Of a stretch of DNA of 57,568 nucleotides, positions 1 through 8,918 are shown piece after piece (position 1 is the first letter of the stretch; every line of letters starts with the position of its first letter). Under the pieces are notes generated by a model that had not been told where the DNA came from, made no database searches, and saw nothing but the letters and a program-made list of their open reading frames with translations. The translations under genes and the position numbers were made by a program. Source of the DNA: Thermoleophilia bacterium (GTDB taxonomy: Bacteria > Actinomycetota > Thermoleophilia > Gaiellales > JAICJC01); contig JAICJC010000007.1 of NCBI GenBank assembly GCA_025928655.1, forward strand, positions 1 to 57,568, in the 5' to 3' direction.

Positions 1-47
1 GATCGCCCTCGACCGCGACGGCGGGCTGGGACAACGACGACGAATAA
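1..47 (+). CDS. 3' end of an upstream gene (partial)
   Basis: An open frame enters from the left edge and ends with GAA TAA at 42-47, giving a C-terminus ending GWDNDDE. The stop lies 10 bases before ilvC, so the two genes probably share a transcript. In actinobacteria the gene before ilvC is often the acetolactate synthase small subunit, but these few residues do not identify it. No function is assigned from the sequence. Confidence 0.4.
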   Translation, partial: SPSTATAGWDNDDE

Positions 48-57
48 GGGTGGTTGC

Positions 58-1074
<1,017 letters not shown>

Positions 1075-1086
1075 GGCCGAGCGCCG

Positions 1087-1593
1087 CTAGGCCGCCCGGT
1101 ACCCTCGCGGCGGGCGCGTTCTCAGGATGATCAGCGTGTCCCGCCGCGCGCGGCGGCCGAGGCCGCAGACGCATGCGCTGAACGCCTCCCGGATCCGGCG
1201 TCCCCGAACCTCACCGCGGACCACGACGTTGAAGGGGGAGAACGGGCAGAAGCATCCGGTCGAGCTCCGGGGAGCGGTCCGGTAGTCGATCAGCGCCGCG
1301 CACAGCCGCGTTTCCCACGAGGCCGGCCGGGCTCGATCGCGGCGCCGCTTCGGGGCCCGGCACGTGACCGTGAACCGGCGCCGGACGCCGGGGCCGAAGA
1401 AGTGGTTGCGGCGACCACGGGCCCGGCTCGCGTAGACACCGCGAACCACGAAGCGCGCGTACGCCCTCGCGCGGACCGGCGTCGTTGCCTCGGGGTGAGA
1501 TCCGGCCGGCCGCGGTGAGGCGGCGCCGCCGAAGCAGCCGCCCGCGACGCAGGCAAGCCCCGAGACGACGACGACGACGGCAAGGCGCTTCAC
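1087..1593 (-). CDS. small secreted lipoprotein, unknown function
   Basis: The 168-residue product starts at a GTG (1593). It opens with MKRLAVVVVV and a hydrophobic stretch ending in CVAGGC, which fits a lipobox with Cys20 as the lipidated residue. After processing it would sit on the outer face of the membrane. The mature part is Arg-rich with several cysteines (CFCPF, CVCG) and no domain I recognise. It lies 12 nt from the convergent ilvC end. The start is supported by the signal sequence, not by a clear ribosome site. The high Arg content leaves some doubt that it is expressed. Confidence 0.6.
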   Translation of the reverse strand: MKRLAVVVVVSGLACVAGGCFGGAASPRPAGSHPEATTPVRARAYARFVVRGVYASRARGRRNHFFGPGVRRRFTVTCRAPKRRRDRARPASWETRLCAALIDYRTAPRSSTGCFCPFSPFNVVVRGEVRGRRIREAFSACVCGLGRRARRDTLIILRTRPPRGYRAA

Positions 1594-1650
1594 GGCATTG
1601 AGACAGCCCGGCCGGCGGAAAGGTTCCGACCGTCCGAAGGGGCATCGCGG

Positions 1651-1962
1651 TCAGCGCGCGCTCGACCCGGAGCCGCGGCCGTCCAGCCGGATCGTCCAGA
1701 GGTCGACCGACTCGACGACGAGATGCGACCCGTGCCAGGGGTCGCGCGCCAGCGTGCTTTTGACCTCGTCCTCGGACGCGGCCTCCATCGCGAGGATCAC
1801 GCGGTGCTCGTCGGCCAGCGGACCGCCGAGGACGATGACCCCGTCGTCGACGAGCCCGTCCATGAACGCGGCGTGCTCCTCCCACCCGGACTGGCCCTCG
1901 AGCGGCGCGGAGGGGTCCCATTCAGGGCCCCTGCGGCGCTCGAGCACGACGAACATCGGCAT
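1651..1962 (-). CDS. YCII-family protein
   Basis: This 103-residue protein matches the small YCII domain (YciI-like, dimeric alpha/beta barrel of the ferredoxin-like class). It has a beta strand at the N-terminus (MPMFVVLERR), the HAAFMDGLVDDGVIVLGGPL segment typical of the family (a His-Asp pair is usually the putative active site), and a C-terminal strand (VESVDLWTIRL). Family members are linked to dechlorination or isomerisation chemistry, but most have no known substrate. It starts 9 nt after the end of the membrane-anchored repeat protein gene upstream, so the two are probably cotranscribed. Confidence 0.8.
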   Translation of the reverse strand: MPMFVVLERRRGPEWDPSAPLEGQSGWEEHAAFMDGLVDDGVIVLGGPLADEHRVILAMEAASEDEVKSTLARDPWHGSHLVVESVDLWTIRLDGRGSGSSAR

Positions 1963-1971
1963 GGACCGGGC

Positions 1972-2616
1972 TCAGCCGGTCCGGTGAAGCGGCCCGCCGC
2001 TCCCTCGCGGCGCGATCCGCCGGAACGGCGTCGGCCGCATCTGGCCGGCCGCGGCGACGCCGGGCCAGCTGGCGCGGGCGCTCAGGGGCGCGGGCCTGCG
2101 CACGCCCCCCGCCGAGGCGAGCGGCATGGGCTGCGGCCAGCCCGCGGGGCGCAGGTCGCGCGGCCGGCCCGTGGAGGTCAGGCCCTGCCGGCGGGCGGCG
2201 CCGTCCCCGGCGACGGGAACGGGCGGCGGGTGCCCCTCGGGCGCTGCGACCTCGAAAACCGGCTCGGGCGCCCCCTCGGCGACCGGCTCGGGCCCGGTGA
2301 CGACCTCGGGCTCCGGCTCGGTGACGACCTCGGGCTCCGGCTCGGTGACGACCTCGGGCTCCGGCTCGGTGACGACCTCGGGCTCCGGCTCGGTGACGGC
2401 CTCGGGCTCGGGCTCGACCGCCGCGACGGGCGCCATGGGCGCCTGCTGCGCGGGCTCGGGGGCCGGCTCGGGCCGGGGTCGCGGCGGCTGCGCGGGCGCC
2501 TCGTAGGCCGCACGCCGCTCTCGCGCCCTCCGCCACATGACGTAGAGCGCCGCTCCCGCGGCCGCACCGATCAGGATGCCCGTCCCGATCGCGCTCGACT
2601 TCGACTTCGACGACAT
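1972..2616 (-). CDS. membrane-anchored Glu/Pro-repeat protein
   Basis: The 214-residue product has an N-terminal transmembrane helix (about residues 9-26, IGTGILIGAAAGAALYVMW) followed by RRARERR, so the bulk should lie in the cytoplasm. Next comes a Pro/Glu-rich stretch with four to five copies of the octapeptide TEPEPEVV, encoded by a 24-bp DNA tandem repeat (2296-2415), then a basic Pro-rich tail. Similar short proteins with one helix are often called YtxH-like. The ATG at 2616 is chosen because GGGAGGG lies 7 nt upstream; longer open frames upstream lack any start signal. The function is unknown. The repeat and acidic linker suggest a spacer or tether. Confidence 0.7.
   Translation of the reverse strand: MSSKSKSSAIGTGILIGAAAGAALYVMWRRARERRAAYEAPAQPPRPRPEPAPEPAQQAPMAPVAAVEPEPEAVTEPEPEVVTEPEPEVVTEPEPEVVTEPEPEVVTGPEPVAEGAPEPVFEVAAPEGHPPPVPVAGDGAARRQGLTSTGRPRDLRPAGWPQPMPLASAGGVRRPAPLSARASWPGVAAAGQMRPTPFRRIAPRGSGGPLHRTG
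2296..2415. repeat. 24-bp tandem repeat, five units
   Basis: Five consecutive 24-bp units begin at 2296, 2320, 2344, 2368 and 2392. Units 1-4 are nearly identical; the fifth has two substitutions. They lie in frame in the membrane-anchored repeat protein and encode TEPEPEVV on the minus strand. The unit length is a multiple of three, so copy-number change keeps the frame. Confidence 0.9.
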
Positions 2617-2623
2617 CGTACTG

Positions 2624-2649
2624 CCCTCCCGCTCGGGGGAGGGATCGTA
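2624..2649 (-). promoter_or_regulatory. palindrome over Shine-Dalgarno and -10 box of the repeat protein gene
   Basis: CCCTCCC (2624-2630) and GGGAGGG (2637-2643) form a 7-bp inverted repeat with a 6-nt loop. On the minus strand the downstream arm is the Shine-Dalgarno sequence for the ATG at 2616. A TACGAT box (minus strand, 2644-2649) directly abuts the palindrome. If transcription starts 6-7 nt after the box, one arm is lost from the RNA, so a DNA operator is as likely as an RNA hairpin. Confidence 0.4.
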
Positions 2650-2724
2650 GCGCCGATCCGCGGCATGTGAAATCCCCCGTACGGGTAGTGCCGGTGTGGC
2701 GCGGGCGATCCGTTCGCAGGCGCC

Positions 2725-3462
2725 GTGCGAATGACGCCCATGAACGCCCCTACGCCCGGTACGATCGCCGCTCCCTTGCCCGCCCCCGCTCCTTCCCTGG
2801 TCACCGTCGCACCACGGAGCCCGGCGCGCGGCGTGGCGCTGATCGCGCACGGAGGCAGATCGAAGAGCACGGCACCCGACTCCAACCTGCGAGCGCCGGC
2901 CCTGCGCATGCTCCCGTTCCTGGCCGACCTGGCCCGGGCCGGGCGCCGCAGCGGCCTGGCCGTCGCCCAGCTCCGCTACCGGGTGATCGGCTACAACGAC
3001 GGCGACCCCGTCCGCGACCTGGAATGGGCCCTGAACGAGCTCTCGGGCCGCTTCGGCGCCCCCGTGTGCCTCGTCGGCCACTCCATGGGCGCCCGGGCCG
3101 CCCTGCGGGCCGCCGGGCACGACGCCGTGCGGTCGGTGGCCGGGCTGGCCGCGTGGTGCCCGCCGAACGAGCCGGTGGCCCAGCTGGAGGGGCGCACCGT
3201 CATGCTGGTGCACGGCTCCCGCGACCGGGTCACCGATCCGGCCGGATCGCTGCACCTCGGGCGCCGGGCGCGCGGCACCGCCGCCCGGATCGCCCGCGTC
3301 GAGGTCGCCGGGGCCGGGCACGCGATGCTCGAGCGGCTGCCGCTGTGGCAGTCGCTCACGCGCCGCTTCGTCCTGGGAACGCTGGGCCTGGAGCCGCTCG
3401 ACGAACGCATCGCCGCGGCGTTCGCCCTGCCACCCGAGCGTGCCCTGCGAGTGCCGCTGTGA
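2725..3462 (+). CDS. alpha/beta hydrolase
   Basis: A small cytosolic hydrolase of the alpha/beta fold. It has an N-terminal strand and oxyanion region (VALIAHGGRSKST), the nucleophile elbow GHSMGA, and late strands with VHGSRDRVTDP (acid) and AGHAM (catalytic His). The start is uncertain. GTG 2725 gives 245 residues, but a TACGAT box lies at 2760-2765 and TTG 2776 follows it by 10 nt, which would give 228 residues and remove a Pro-rich leader. It heads a four-gene operon: its TGA overlaps the GTG of the next gene. The substrate is unknown; the context suggests lipid metabolism. Confidence 0.82.
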   Translation: MRMTPMNAPTPGTIAAPLPAPAPSLVTVAPRSPARGVALIAHGGRSKSTAPDSNLRAPALRMLPFLADLARAGRRSGLAVAQLRYRVIGYNDGDPVRDLEWALNELSGRFGAPVCLVGHSMGARAALRAAGHDAVRSVAGLAAWCPPNEPVAQLEGRTVMLVHGSRDRVTDPAGSLHLGRRARGTAARIARVEVAGAGHAMLERLPLWQSLTRRFVLGTLGLEPLDERIAAAFALPPERALRVPL

Positions 3463-4715
3463 GCCGCCTGCGCGTGGCCGTCGTCGGGAGCGGGGTCGCC
3501 GGCCTCACGGCCGCCCACATCCTGGGCCGGACGCACGAGGTGACGCTGTTCGAACGCGACGAGCGCCTCGGCGGCCACGCCAACACGATCGCCGTGCGGG
3601 CGGCGGACGGCCGCGAGCTGGCGCTCGACACCGGGTTCATCGTCCACAACCGGCGCACGTACCCCACCCTGCTGCGGCTCTTCGCGGAGCTCGGGATCCC
3701 CACGCAGGCGAGCGACATGTCGTTCGGCGTGCGGTGCGAGGGCTGCGGGCTCGAGTATGCCGGCGCCCGCGGCATGCAGGGCGTCGTCCCGCGCCCGGGC
3801 GTGCTCGGGCGGCCGCGGTACCTGCGCATGCTGGCCGAGGTGCGCCGGTTCCACCGCCACGCCCGGGCCGTCCTCGCCGACCCGGCGGCCGACGACCTGA
3901 CGCTCGACGGCTTCCTGCGCCAGGGCGGATACTCGGCCTACTTCGCCGGCCACTTCATGCTGCCGCTCACCGGCGCGGTGTGGTCGTCGTCGCCCGCGAC
4001 CATCCGCGACTTCCCGGCCCGCTACCTGATCCGCTTCTTCGCCAACCACGGCATGCTGACGGTCAAGAACTCGCCCCAGTGGCGGACGGTCACCGGCGGC
4101 AGCCGCGAGTACGTGAGCCGGATCGCCGCCCGCCTCCGCGACCGCGTCCACGCCGGCACGCCGGTCGTGTCCGTCGCCCGCGACGACGACGGCGTCACCC
4201 TGAACGGCGAGCACCGCTTCCACCGGGTCGTGATCGCCGCCCATCCCGACCAGGCGCTCGCCATGCTGGCCGACCCGAGCGAGGCCGAGCGCGCCGTCCT
4301 GGGCGGATTCGGGTACTCGAGCAACCAGACGGTGCTGCACACGGACTCCTCCCTGCTCCCCCGCGCCGCCGGCGCGCGGGCGTCCTGGAACTACCTGCTC
4401 GACGCGTGCTCGACGAGCCAGCCGCTCGTCCACGTCACCTACCACCTGAACCGGCTCCAGGCCCTGCGCGAGCCGGTCGACTACTGCGTGACGCTGAACA
4501 GCACCGCCCGCATCGGGGCGGGGCACGAGCTGCGGCGGATGACCTACGAGCACCCCATCTACACCCACGCCAGCCTGGCGGCGCAGGCGCGCCTGCCGGA
4601 GATCCAGGGCGACCGCAACACGTACTACTGCGGCGCGTACCACGGCTGGGGGTTCCACGAGGACGGCTGCGTCTCGGGCCTGCGGGCCGCGGTCGGGCTG
4701 GGGTGCGCCTGGTGA
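3459..4715 (+). CDS. FAD-dependent amine-oxidase-like oxidoreductase
   Basis: 418 residues starting at GTG 3459, whose last bases overlap the previous stop (GTGA). The N-terminus is an FAD-binding Rossmann motif (VAVVGSGVAGLTAAHIL, then the FERDERLGGHANT segment typical of amine-oxidase-like flavoproteins). The family (COG2907 type) is regularly encoded beside DUF1365 and a cyclopropane-fatty-acid-synthase-like methyltransferase, as here. Related three-gene sets have been tied to modified fatty acids, including furan fatty acids in Rhodobacter; I recall this from the literature and cannot check it here. It probably oxidises or desaturates methylated acyl chains at the membrane surface (inference). 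Confidence 0.87.
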   Translation: MSRLRVAVVGSGVAGLTAAHILGRTHEVTLFERDERLGGHANTIAVRAADGRELALDTGFIVHNRRTYPTLLRLFAELGIPTQASDMSFGVRCEGCGLEYAGARGMQGVVPRPGVLGRPRYLRMLAEVRRFHRHARAVLADPAADDLTLDGFLRQGGYSAYFAGHFMLPLTGAVWSSSPATIRDFPARYLIRFFANHGMLTVKNSPQWRTVTGGSREYVSRIAARLRDRVHAGTPVVSVARDDDGVTLNGEHRFHRVVIAAHPDQALAMLADPSEAERAVLGGFGYSSNQTVLHTDSSLLPRAAGARASWNYLLDACSTSQPLVHVTYHLNRLQALREPVDYCVTLNSTARIGAGHELRRMTYEHPIYTHASLAAQARLPEIQGDRNTYYCGAYHGWGFHEDGCVSGLRAAVGLGCAW

Positions 4716-5455
4716 GGTCGGCGCTCTACGAGGGCCAGGTGGTGCACGATCGCCGGGCCGGCCTCCGCAACCTGTTCCGCTACCGCGTCTACATGTGGCA
4801 CGTCGACCTGGACGAGCTGGACGAGCTCGACCGGCGGCTGTGGGCGTTCGGGAACGACCGCCGGGCGCTCACGACGATCCGGGCCCGCGACCACCTCGGC
4901 GATCCCCGGCGGACGATCCGCGCGAACGTGGAGCGCTACCTGTCCGCCCACGGGATCGACCTCGGCGGCGGGCGGGTATCCCTGCTGACGAACGCGCGCG
5001 TGCTCGGCTACGTCTTCAACCCGCTCTCGATCTTCTACTGCCACCGCCCGGACGGCAGCCTGCGCTGCGTCGTCGCCGAGGTGCACAACACCTACGGCGA
5101 GCGCCACTGCTACCTGCTGGAGCCGGGCGACCGCGGCCGGGCGAGCGCCGGCAAGGAGTTCTACGTCTCGCCCTTCCTGGCAGTGGACGGGAGCTACGAG
5201 ATGACCCTCGCGACGCCCGGCGAGCGGCTCTCGGTGCAGATGGCGCTGCGCCAGGACGGCGAGCGCGTGTTCGCCGCCTCGCTCACCGGCCGCCGGCGGC
5301 CCGTCACGAACGGCACCGTGGCGCGGATGCTGCTGCGCCATCCGCTGATGACGGCCCGGGTGACCTCGCTCATCCACCTGCAGGGCGTCAAGCTCTTCCT
5401 GCGCGGCGTGAGCCGCGTCCCGCGGCCGCCGCACCCGCCCCAGGAGCACGTCTGA
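4712..5455 (+). CDS. DUF1365 family protein
   Basis: 247 residues from GTG 4712 (GTGA overlap with the preceding gene). It begins RSALYEGQVVHDRR and carries the conserved blocks YRVYMWHVDLDEL, LLTNARVLGYVFNPLSIFYC and EVHNTYGERHCYLL that define DUF1365. The biochemical function is unsettled. The family almost always occurs between an FAD amine-oxidase-like gene and a CFA-synthase-like methyltransferase, and this operon repeats that order with overlapping stops and starts. Ends with TGA overlapping the next ATG (TGATG). Confidence 0.88.
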   Translation: MRSALYEGQVVHDRRAGLRNLFRYRVYMWHVDLDELDELDRRLWAFGNDRRALTTIRARDHLGDPRRTIRANVERYLSAHGIDLGGGRVSLLTNARVLGYVFNPLSIFYCHRPDGSLRCVVAEVHNTYGERHCYLLEPGDRGRASAGKEFYVSPFLAVDGSYEMTLATPGERLSVQMALRQDGERVFAASLTGRRRPVTNGTVARMLLRHPLMTARVTSLIHLQGVKLFLRGVSRVPRPPHPPQEHV

Positions 5456-6681
5456 TGAGCGCCGTCGCGCACCAGGAGGGGTCTGACCCCGTCTGGTGCA
5501 TGCCGCGGGCGCCGCGGGTGGCGGCGCGGGCGCTCATCGCCCGGTCGCTCTTCCTGCGGGCCGTGGGGGCGCTGCCCCTGCGCGTGGTGCTGCCGGACGG
5601 TGCGGCGGCCGGGGGCGGCGGGCCGGGCGCACCGGTCATGACGATCGCGCGCGACGCGTTCTTCCACCGGCTGGCCGCGGACGGCAAGATCGGGTTCGGC
5701 GAGGCCTACATGGCCGGCGACTGGGAGGCGGACGACCTGGCCGCCGTGCTGCGCGGCTTCGCCGGGCGGGTGGAACGGCTGCTGCCGGGGCCGCTGCAGC
5801 GGCTGCGGGCCGTGTACGAGCCGCGCCTGCCCGCCGAGGAGCGCAACACCGTCGCGGGCGCCGCGCGCAACATCGCCCGCCACTACGACCTCTCGAACGA
5901 CCTCTTCGCACTCTTCCTCGACCCCACGATGACCTACTCGGCAGCGGTCTTCGAGCCCGGCGATACCCTCGAGGCCGCCCAGATCCGCAAGTACGAGGCC
6001 CTGTGCCGCATGGCCGGCCTCGGGCCGGACGACCACGTGCTCGAGATCGGCACGGGCTGGGGCGGGTTCGCCGTGCACGCCGCGGCGGCCCACGGCTGCC
6101 GGGTCACGACGGCGACGATCTCGCACGCGCAGGCCTCCCTCGCCCGCGAGCGGGTGGCGGCGGCGGGCCTGTCCGACCGGGTCGACGTCGTCCTGCGCGA
6201 CTACCGGGGCCTCCGGGGCCGCTACGCGAAGATCGTCTCGATCGAGATGCTCGAGGCGGTCGGCGAGGAGTACTGGCCGGCGTTCTTCGCCGCCTGCGAC
6301 CGGCTCCTGAAGCCGGGCGGGGCGATCGCCCTGCAGACGATCACGATGCCCCACCGCCGCTATCTCGCGTCACGGCGGGCCTACGGGTGGATCCACAAGT
6401 ACATCTTCCCGGGCGGCCTGATCCCGTCCCGGGAGGCGATCGACCGGGTGCTGCGGGACACGTCGTCGCTCCGGGTCACGGGCGCCGCGGAGATCGGCCG
6501 CCACTACGCGACGACGCTGCGGCACTGGCGCGAGCGCTTCCTCGCCCGGCGCGACCAGGTGCACGCGCTCGGCTTCGACGGCACGTTCGTGCGGATGTGG
6601 GAGTTCTACCTGGCCTACTGCGAGGCCGGGTTCGCGACCGGGGCGCTCGGCGACGCCCAGCTCCGCCTGGCGCGGGTCTGA
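5455..6681 (+). CDS. cyclopropane-fatty-acid synthase-like SAM methyltransferase
   Basis: 408 residues if translation starts at ATG 5455 (TGATG overlap). It has the SAM-binding motif VLEIGTGWGGFAVHAA, the ARHYDLSNDLFALFLDPTMTYS block and the C-terminal LRHWRERF and FYLAYCEAGF blocks of CFA synthases (Mycolic_acid_cyclopropane synthase family), which methylenate or methylate unsaturated acyl chains of phospholipids. The first 15 codons include a complete REP palindrome (5469-5499). A second in-frame ATG at 5500 follows it directly and may be the original start, giving 393 residues. It is the last gene of a four-gene lipid operon; a hairpin follows the stop. Confidence 0.93.
   Translation: MSAVAHQEGSDPVWCMPRAPRVAARALIARSLFLRAVGALPLRVVLPDGAAAGGGGPGAPVMTIARDAFFHRLAADGKIGFGEAYMAGDWEADDLAAVLRGFAGRVERLLPGPLQRLRAVYEPRLPAEERNTVAGAARNIARHYDLSNDLFALFLDPTMTYSAAVFEPGDTLEAAQIRKYEALCRMAGLGPDDHVLEIGTGWGGFAVHAAAAHGCRVTTATISHAQASLARERVAAAGLSDRVDVVLRDYRGLRGRYAKIVSIEMLEAVGEEYWPAFFAACDRLLKPGGAIALQTITMPHRRYLASRRAYGWIHKYIFPGGLIPSREAIDRVLRDTSSLRVTGAAEIGRHYATTLRHWRERFLARRDQVHALGFDGTFVRMWEFYLAYCEAGFATGALGDAQLRLARV
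5469..5499. repeat. REP palindrome, GGGGTC class, in the 5' end of the methyltransferase gene
   Basis: A 31-bp near-palindrome with outer arms GCACCA / TGGTGC and inner arms GGGGTC / GACCCC around a central T. The same element is found at 16737-16767, 48637-48667 and 48754-48784. Here it is read in frame as HQEGSDPVWC. Confidence 0.85.
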
Positions 6682-6699
6682 GGAGCCTCGTCAGGCTCC
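6682..6699 (+). terminator. hairpin after the lipid operon
   Basis: GGAGCCT and AGGCTCC form a 7-bp stem with a 4-nt loop immediately after the methyltransferase stop. There is no U-run, so termination would depend on the hairpin alone or on Rho. The rest of 6700-6990, between this convergent operon and the response regulator, holds no gene I can support; only weak inverted repeats are visible. Confidence 0.45.
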
Positions 6700-6990
6700 G
6701 GGCAGACCTGCCCCCAGTTCGTCCCCGCCACCACCGTTGCGCACCCGGCCACTGCTCCTCCTCCGAACTCGACCGGCCCGATCATGGCCTCCACGCCCGC
6801 GGCCGGCAAGACCCGGAAGTACCCACCTGCCCGGTACCCGGATGCGGGAGCGCGGGGGCCGCGGGGTCACGGGCTGGTGACAGGGTGTTGCGAGAGCGTC
6901 ATGGATCTGCAAATGACACATGTAAACGGCGCCGACTGGCGTCCGCCCGTCCGCGCTCGAGCGCTCCGCCGCGGGCCTCCCGCCGGCCGC

Positions 6991-7680
6991 TCACGTGGCC
7001 CTGCCGCCCTCGTCCTCGGCGATGCCGAGCCGGTGGGCGATCGCGGCCGCCTCGGTGCGGTTGCGGGCGTGCAGCTTGGCGAGGATGTTCCGGACGTGGT
7101 TCTTCACGGACTGCTCCGTGATCGTGAGCTGCGCGGCGACGTCGCGGTTCGACGCGCCGCCGGCGACGACGGCGAGCACCTCCCGCTCGCGCCGGGTGAG
7201 GCCGTATCCGGCCGCGGGATCGGGCGGATCGCGGCGGGCGATGTCGCGGATGAGCGCGGCGGCGCCCGGCCCGGGCAGCACCGCGCCGCCGTTGGCCGCC
7301 ATGCGGATCACGTCGGAGAGCAGGGCCGGATCGCGCGTGTCCTGCTTCACGACGTAGCCGCTGGCCCCGGCGGCGAGGGCGTCCACGACGTCGGTCGGGT
7401 CGCGCGACACGGTGAAGACCAGCACATACGTGCCGGGATGGTTGTCGCGGACATGGCGGGTGAGCTCGACGCCGCGCATGCGCGGCATCTCCAGGTCGAC
7501 CAGCAGCACGTCGGGATGCAGCCGGCCCACGAGCCGGATGGCCTCCTCGGCGGAGTCCGCCTGGCCGAGCACGGTGACATCCGCGCGCCGGGACAGCACC
7601 GAGACGACGGATTCCCTCCATGCCCACTCGTCGTCGCAGACGATGACGGACACCCGGGACGGCTCCGGCGCGTCAGCCAC
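6991..7680 (-). CDS. NarL/LuxR-family response regulator
   Basis: 229 residues. The receiver domain (about 8-125) has the acidic pair in VCDDE, the phosphoacceptor Asp62 in LLVDLEMP, a conserved FTVS and the lysine in YVVKQ. The C-terminal LuxR-type helix-turn-helix (about 165-225) reads LTRREREVLAVVAGGASNRDVA and continues with SVKNHVRNIL. It is a transcription factor activated by phosphorylation. It overlaps the preceding sensor gene by 8 bp, so it is translationally coupled to it and is the expected partner of the unusual split sensor. Targets are not visible. Confidence 0.93.
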   Translation of the reverse strand: MADAPEPSRVSVIVCDDEWAWRESVVSVLSRRADVTVLGQADSAEEAIRLVGRLHPDVLLVDLEMPRMRGVELTRHVRDNHPGTYVLVFTVSRDPTDVVDALAAGASGYVVKQDTRDPALLSDVIRMAANGGAVLPGPGAAALIRDIARRDPPDPAAGYGLTRREREVLAVVAGGASNRDVAAQLTITEQSVKNHVRNILAKLHARNRTEAAAIAHRLGIAEDEGGRAT

Positions 7681-8914
7681 GCTGCCCCACGGGAAAGGCC
7701 AGGCGCACGGTGACGGGCCGCCCGGGAGCGGCGTCGATGTGGAGCCGCCCGCCCAGGACGGCCGCGTCGCGGCGCAGGCTCTCGAGGCCCAGGTGCGTGG
7801 TGTCCGGCCCGGGGTCGAACCCGGCGCCGCTGTCGCGGATCGTCACCGCGACCTCCCCGCCGTCGACCCTCGCCGAGACCGTGATGGGCGAGCCTCCGTG
7901 CTTGTGCGCGTTCCACACGGCCTCCTCCGCGAACCGCCCGAGCGCCGCGGCGGCCGTCGCGGCCACGGGCAGCTCGCACCCCGCCGCGACCGAGACGTCG
8001 GCCTCGGCCCCGAGCAGCCGCGCCCGGCCGACCGCGGCGGCCAGCGCGGCGGCGATCGTCTGTGCCGCCGCGGGCCCGCCCGGCGCGTAGCCGGAGAGCT
8101 CGTCGAGGCTCGTGCCGGCGTGCCGGACGAGCCGGTCGAGCTGGTCGCATTCCTCCTGCCAGGCCGGATCGAGGGGCCGGCGGCCGCGCAGGTCGCCGAG
8201 ACGGGCCTGGAGGTCGGGGATGACGCCACCGATCCGGCCCGCGACGTCGGCGAGGGCGGCAACGCGGGTCTGCGTGCGGGCCTCGTCTGCCACCGCGGCC
8301 GCCACCTCCTCCGACCGGGCCTGGTAGGCGATCCCGGTCTGCTCCAGCGCCGTGAACAGCCGCCGCACGTACCCGAACAGCCCGATCCCGATGTAGAGGC
8401 CGACCAGCCCGAGCGGCCACTCCGTCGTGTGCACGGGCTCGGTGCCCGCCCGCACGCCGGCGAGCGCGGCGCCGCCGAGCACGAGGCTGACCACGACGGC
8501 GTCCGCCGTCGCCAGCGCGAGCGCGCGCCGGGGGGAGACGAAGACGGTCGCGATGATGACCGGCAGGGCGCAGGCGTAGAGCGCGATCACCCGGGCGCCG
8601 CCTCCGACCACGACCAGTCCGACGCACAGCGCCTGATCGACCCACAGCCAGCCGGGCCGCCGCTCCACGACGCCGTACAGCCGCCGCCCGAACGCACCGG
8701 TGGCGACGGCCCACGCCAGGTAGAGGGCGAACACGGCGACGTCCCAGCCCGCTTCGCGCGTCCCGCCCGACGGCCGCGCCGCGACGACCACCATCGCCGC
8801 CGCCACGCCGGCCCGCACGAGCAGAACCGCGCGCCCGAGCGCCCACCGGGCGGCCCGGAACCGGGCCAGAACCGCGCCGGAGTCGATCAGCGGAGTGGCG
8901 AGCGACGCGTCCAT
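7673..8914 (-). CDS. membrane sensor with histidine-kinase ATPase domain but no phosphoacceptor His
   Basis: 413 residues. Residues about 28-180 form five or six membrane helices; a linker helix follows (183-245). The HATPase_c domain has an N box (EEAVWNAHKHG, about 330-340) and a D/G1 box (DSGAGF, 361-366), ending with a G2-like HLGLESL. Where NarL-partner kinases carry the HisKA_3 histidine, this protein reads ALADVAGRIGGVIPDL with Ala225. The preceding gene encodes a paralogue that keeps the histidine but lacks the ATPase domain. The ATG at 8914 is 4 nt after that gene's stop. The likely role is an ATP-binding subunit that phosphorylates its partner in trans (inference). Confidence 0.88.
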   Translation of the reverse strand: MDASLATPLIDSGAVLARFRAARWALGRAVLLVRAGVAAAMVVVAARPSGGTREAGWDVAVFALYLAWAVATGAFGRRLYGVVERRPGWLWVDQALCVGLVVVGGGARVIALYACALPVIIATVFVSPRRALALATADAVVVSLVLGGAALAGVRAGTEPVHTTEWPLGLVGLYIGIGLFGYVRRLFTALEQTGIAYQARSEEVAAAVADEARTQTRVAALADVAGRIGGVIPDLQARLGDLRGRRPLDPAWQEECDQLDRLVRHAGTSLDELSGYAPGGPAAAQTIAAALAAAVGRARLLGAEADVSVAAGCELPVAATAAAALGRFAEEAVWNAHKHGGSPITVSARVDGGEVAVTIRDSGAGFDPGPDTTHLGLESLRRDAAVLGGRLHIDAAPGRPVTVRLAFPVGQRG

Positions 8915-8918
8915 CGGG

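Noticed and set aside
2296-2415. CRISPR-like array
   Set aside because: The 24-bp units are directly adjacent without spacers, are in frame with a protein, and no cas gene is present.
3440-5455. Very long alternative-frame and antisense open frames (for example across the lipid operon and the cyclase gene)
   Set aside because: High GC leaves few stops in shadow frames. The encoded sequences are Arg/Pro/Gly-rich without domains, while the annotated frames carry full protein families.
6700-6990. Possible small gene or RNA in the gap between the methyltransferase and response regulator genes
   Set aside because: Only short weak inverted repeats are visible; no open frame with start signals, no tRNA-like fold, no promoter box.
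8915-8918. Frameshift joining the two sensor genes into one kinase
   Set aside because: Each protein has its own membrane domain and start, and they align with each other over the same region; they are paralogues, not halves of one chain.
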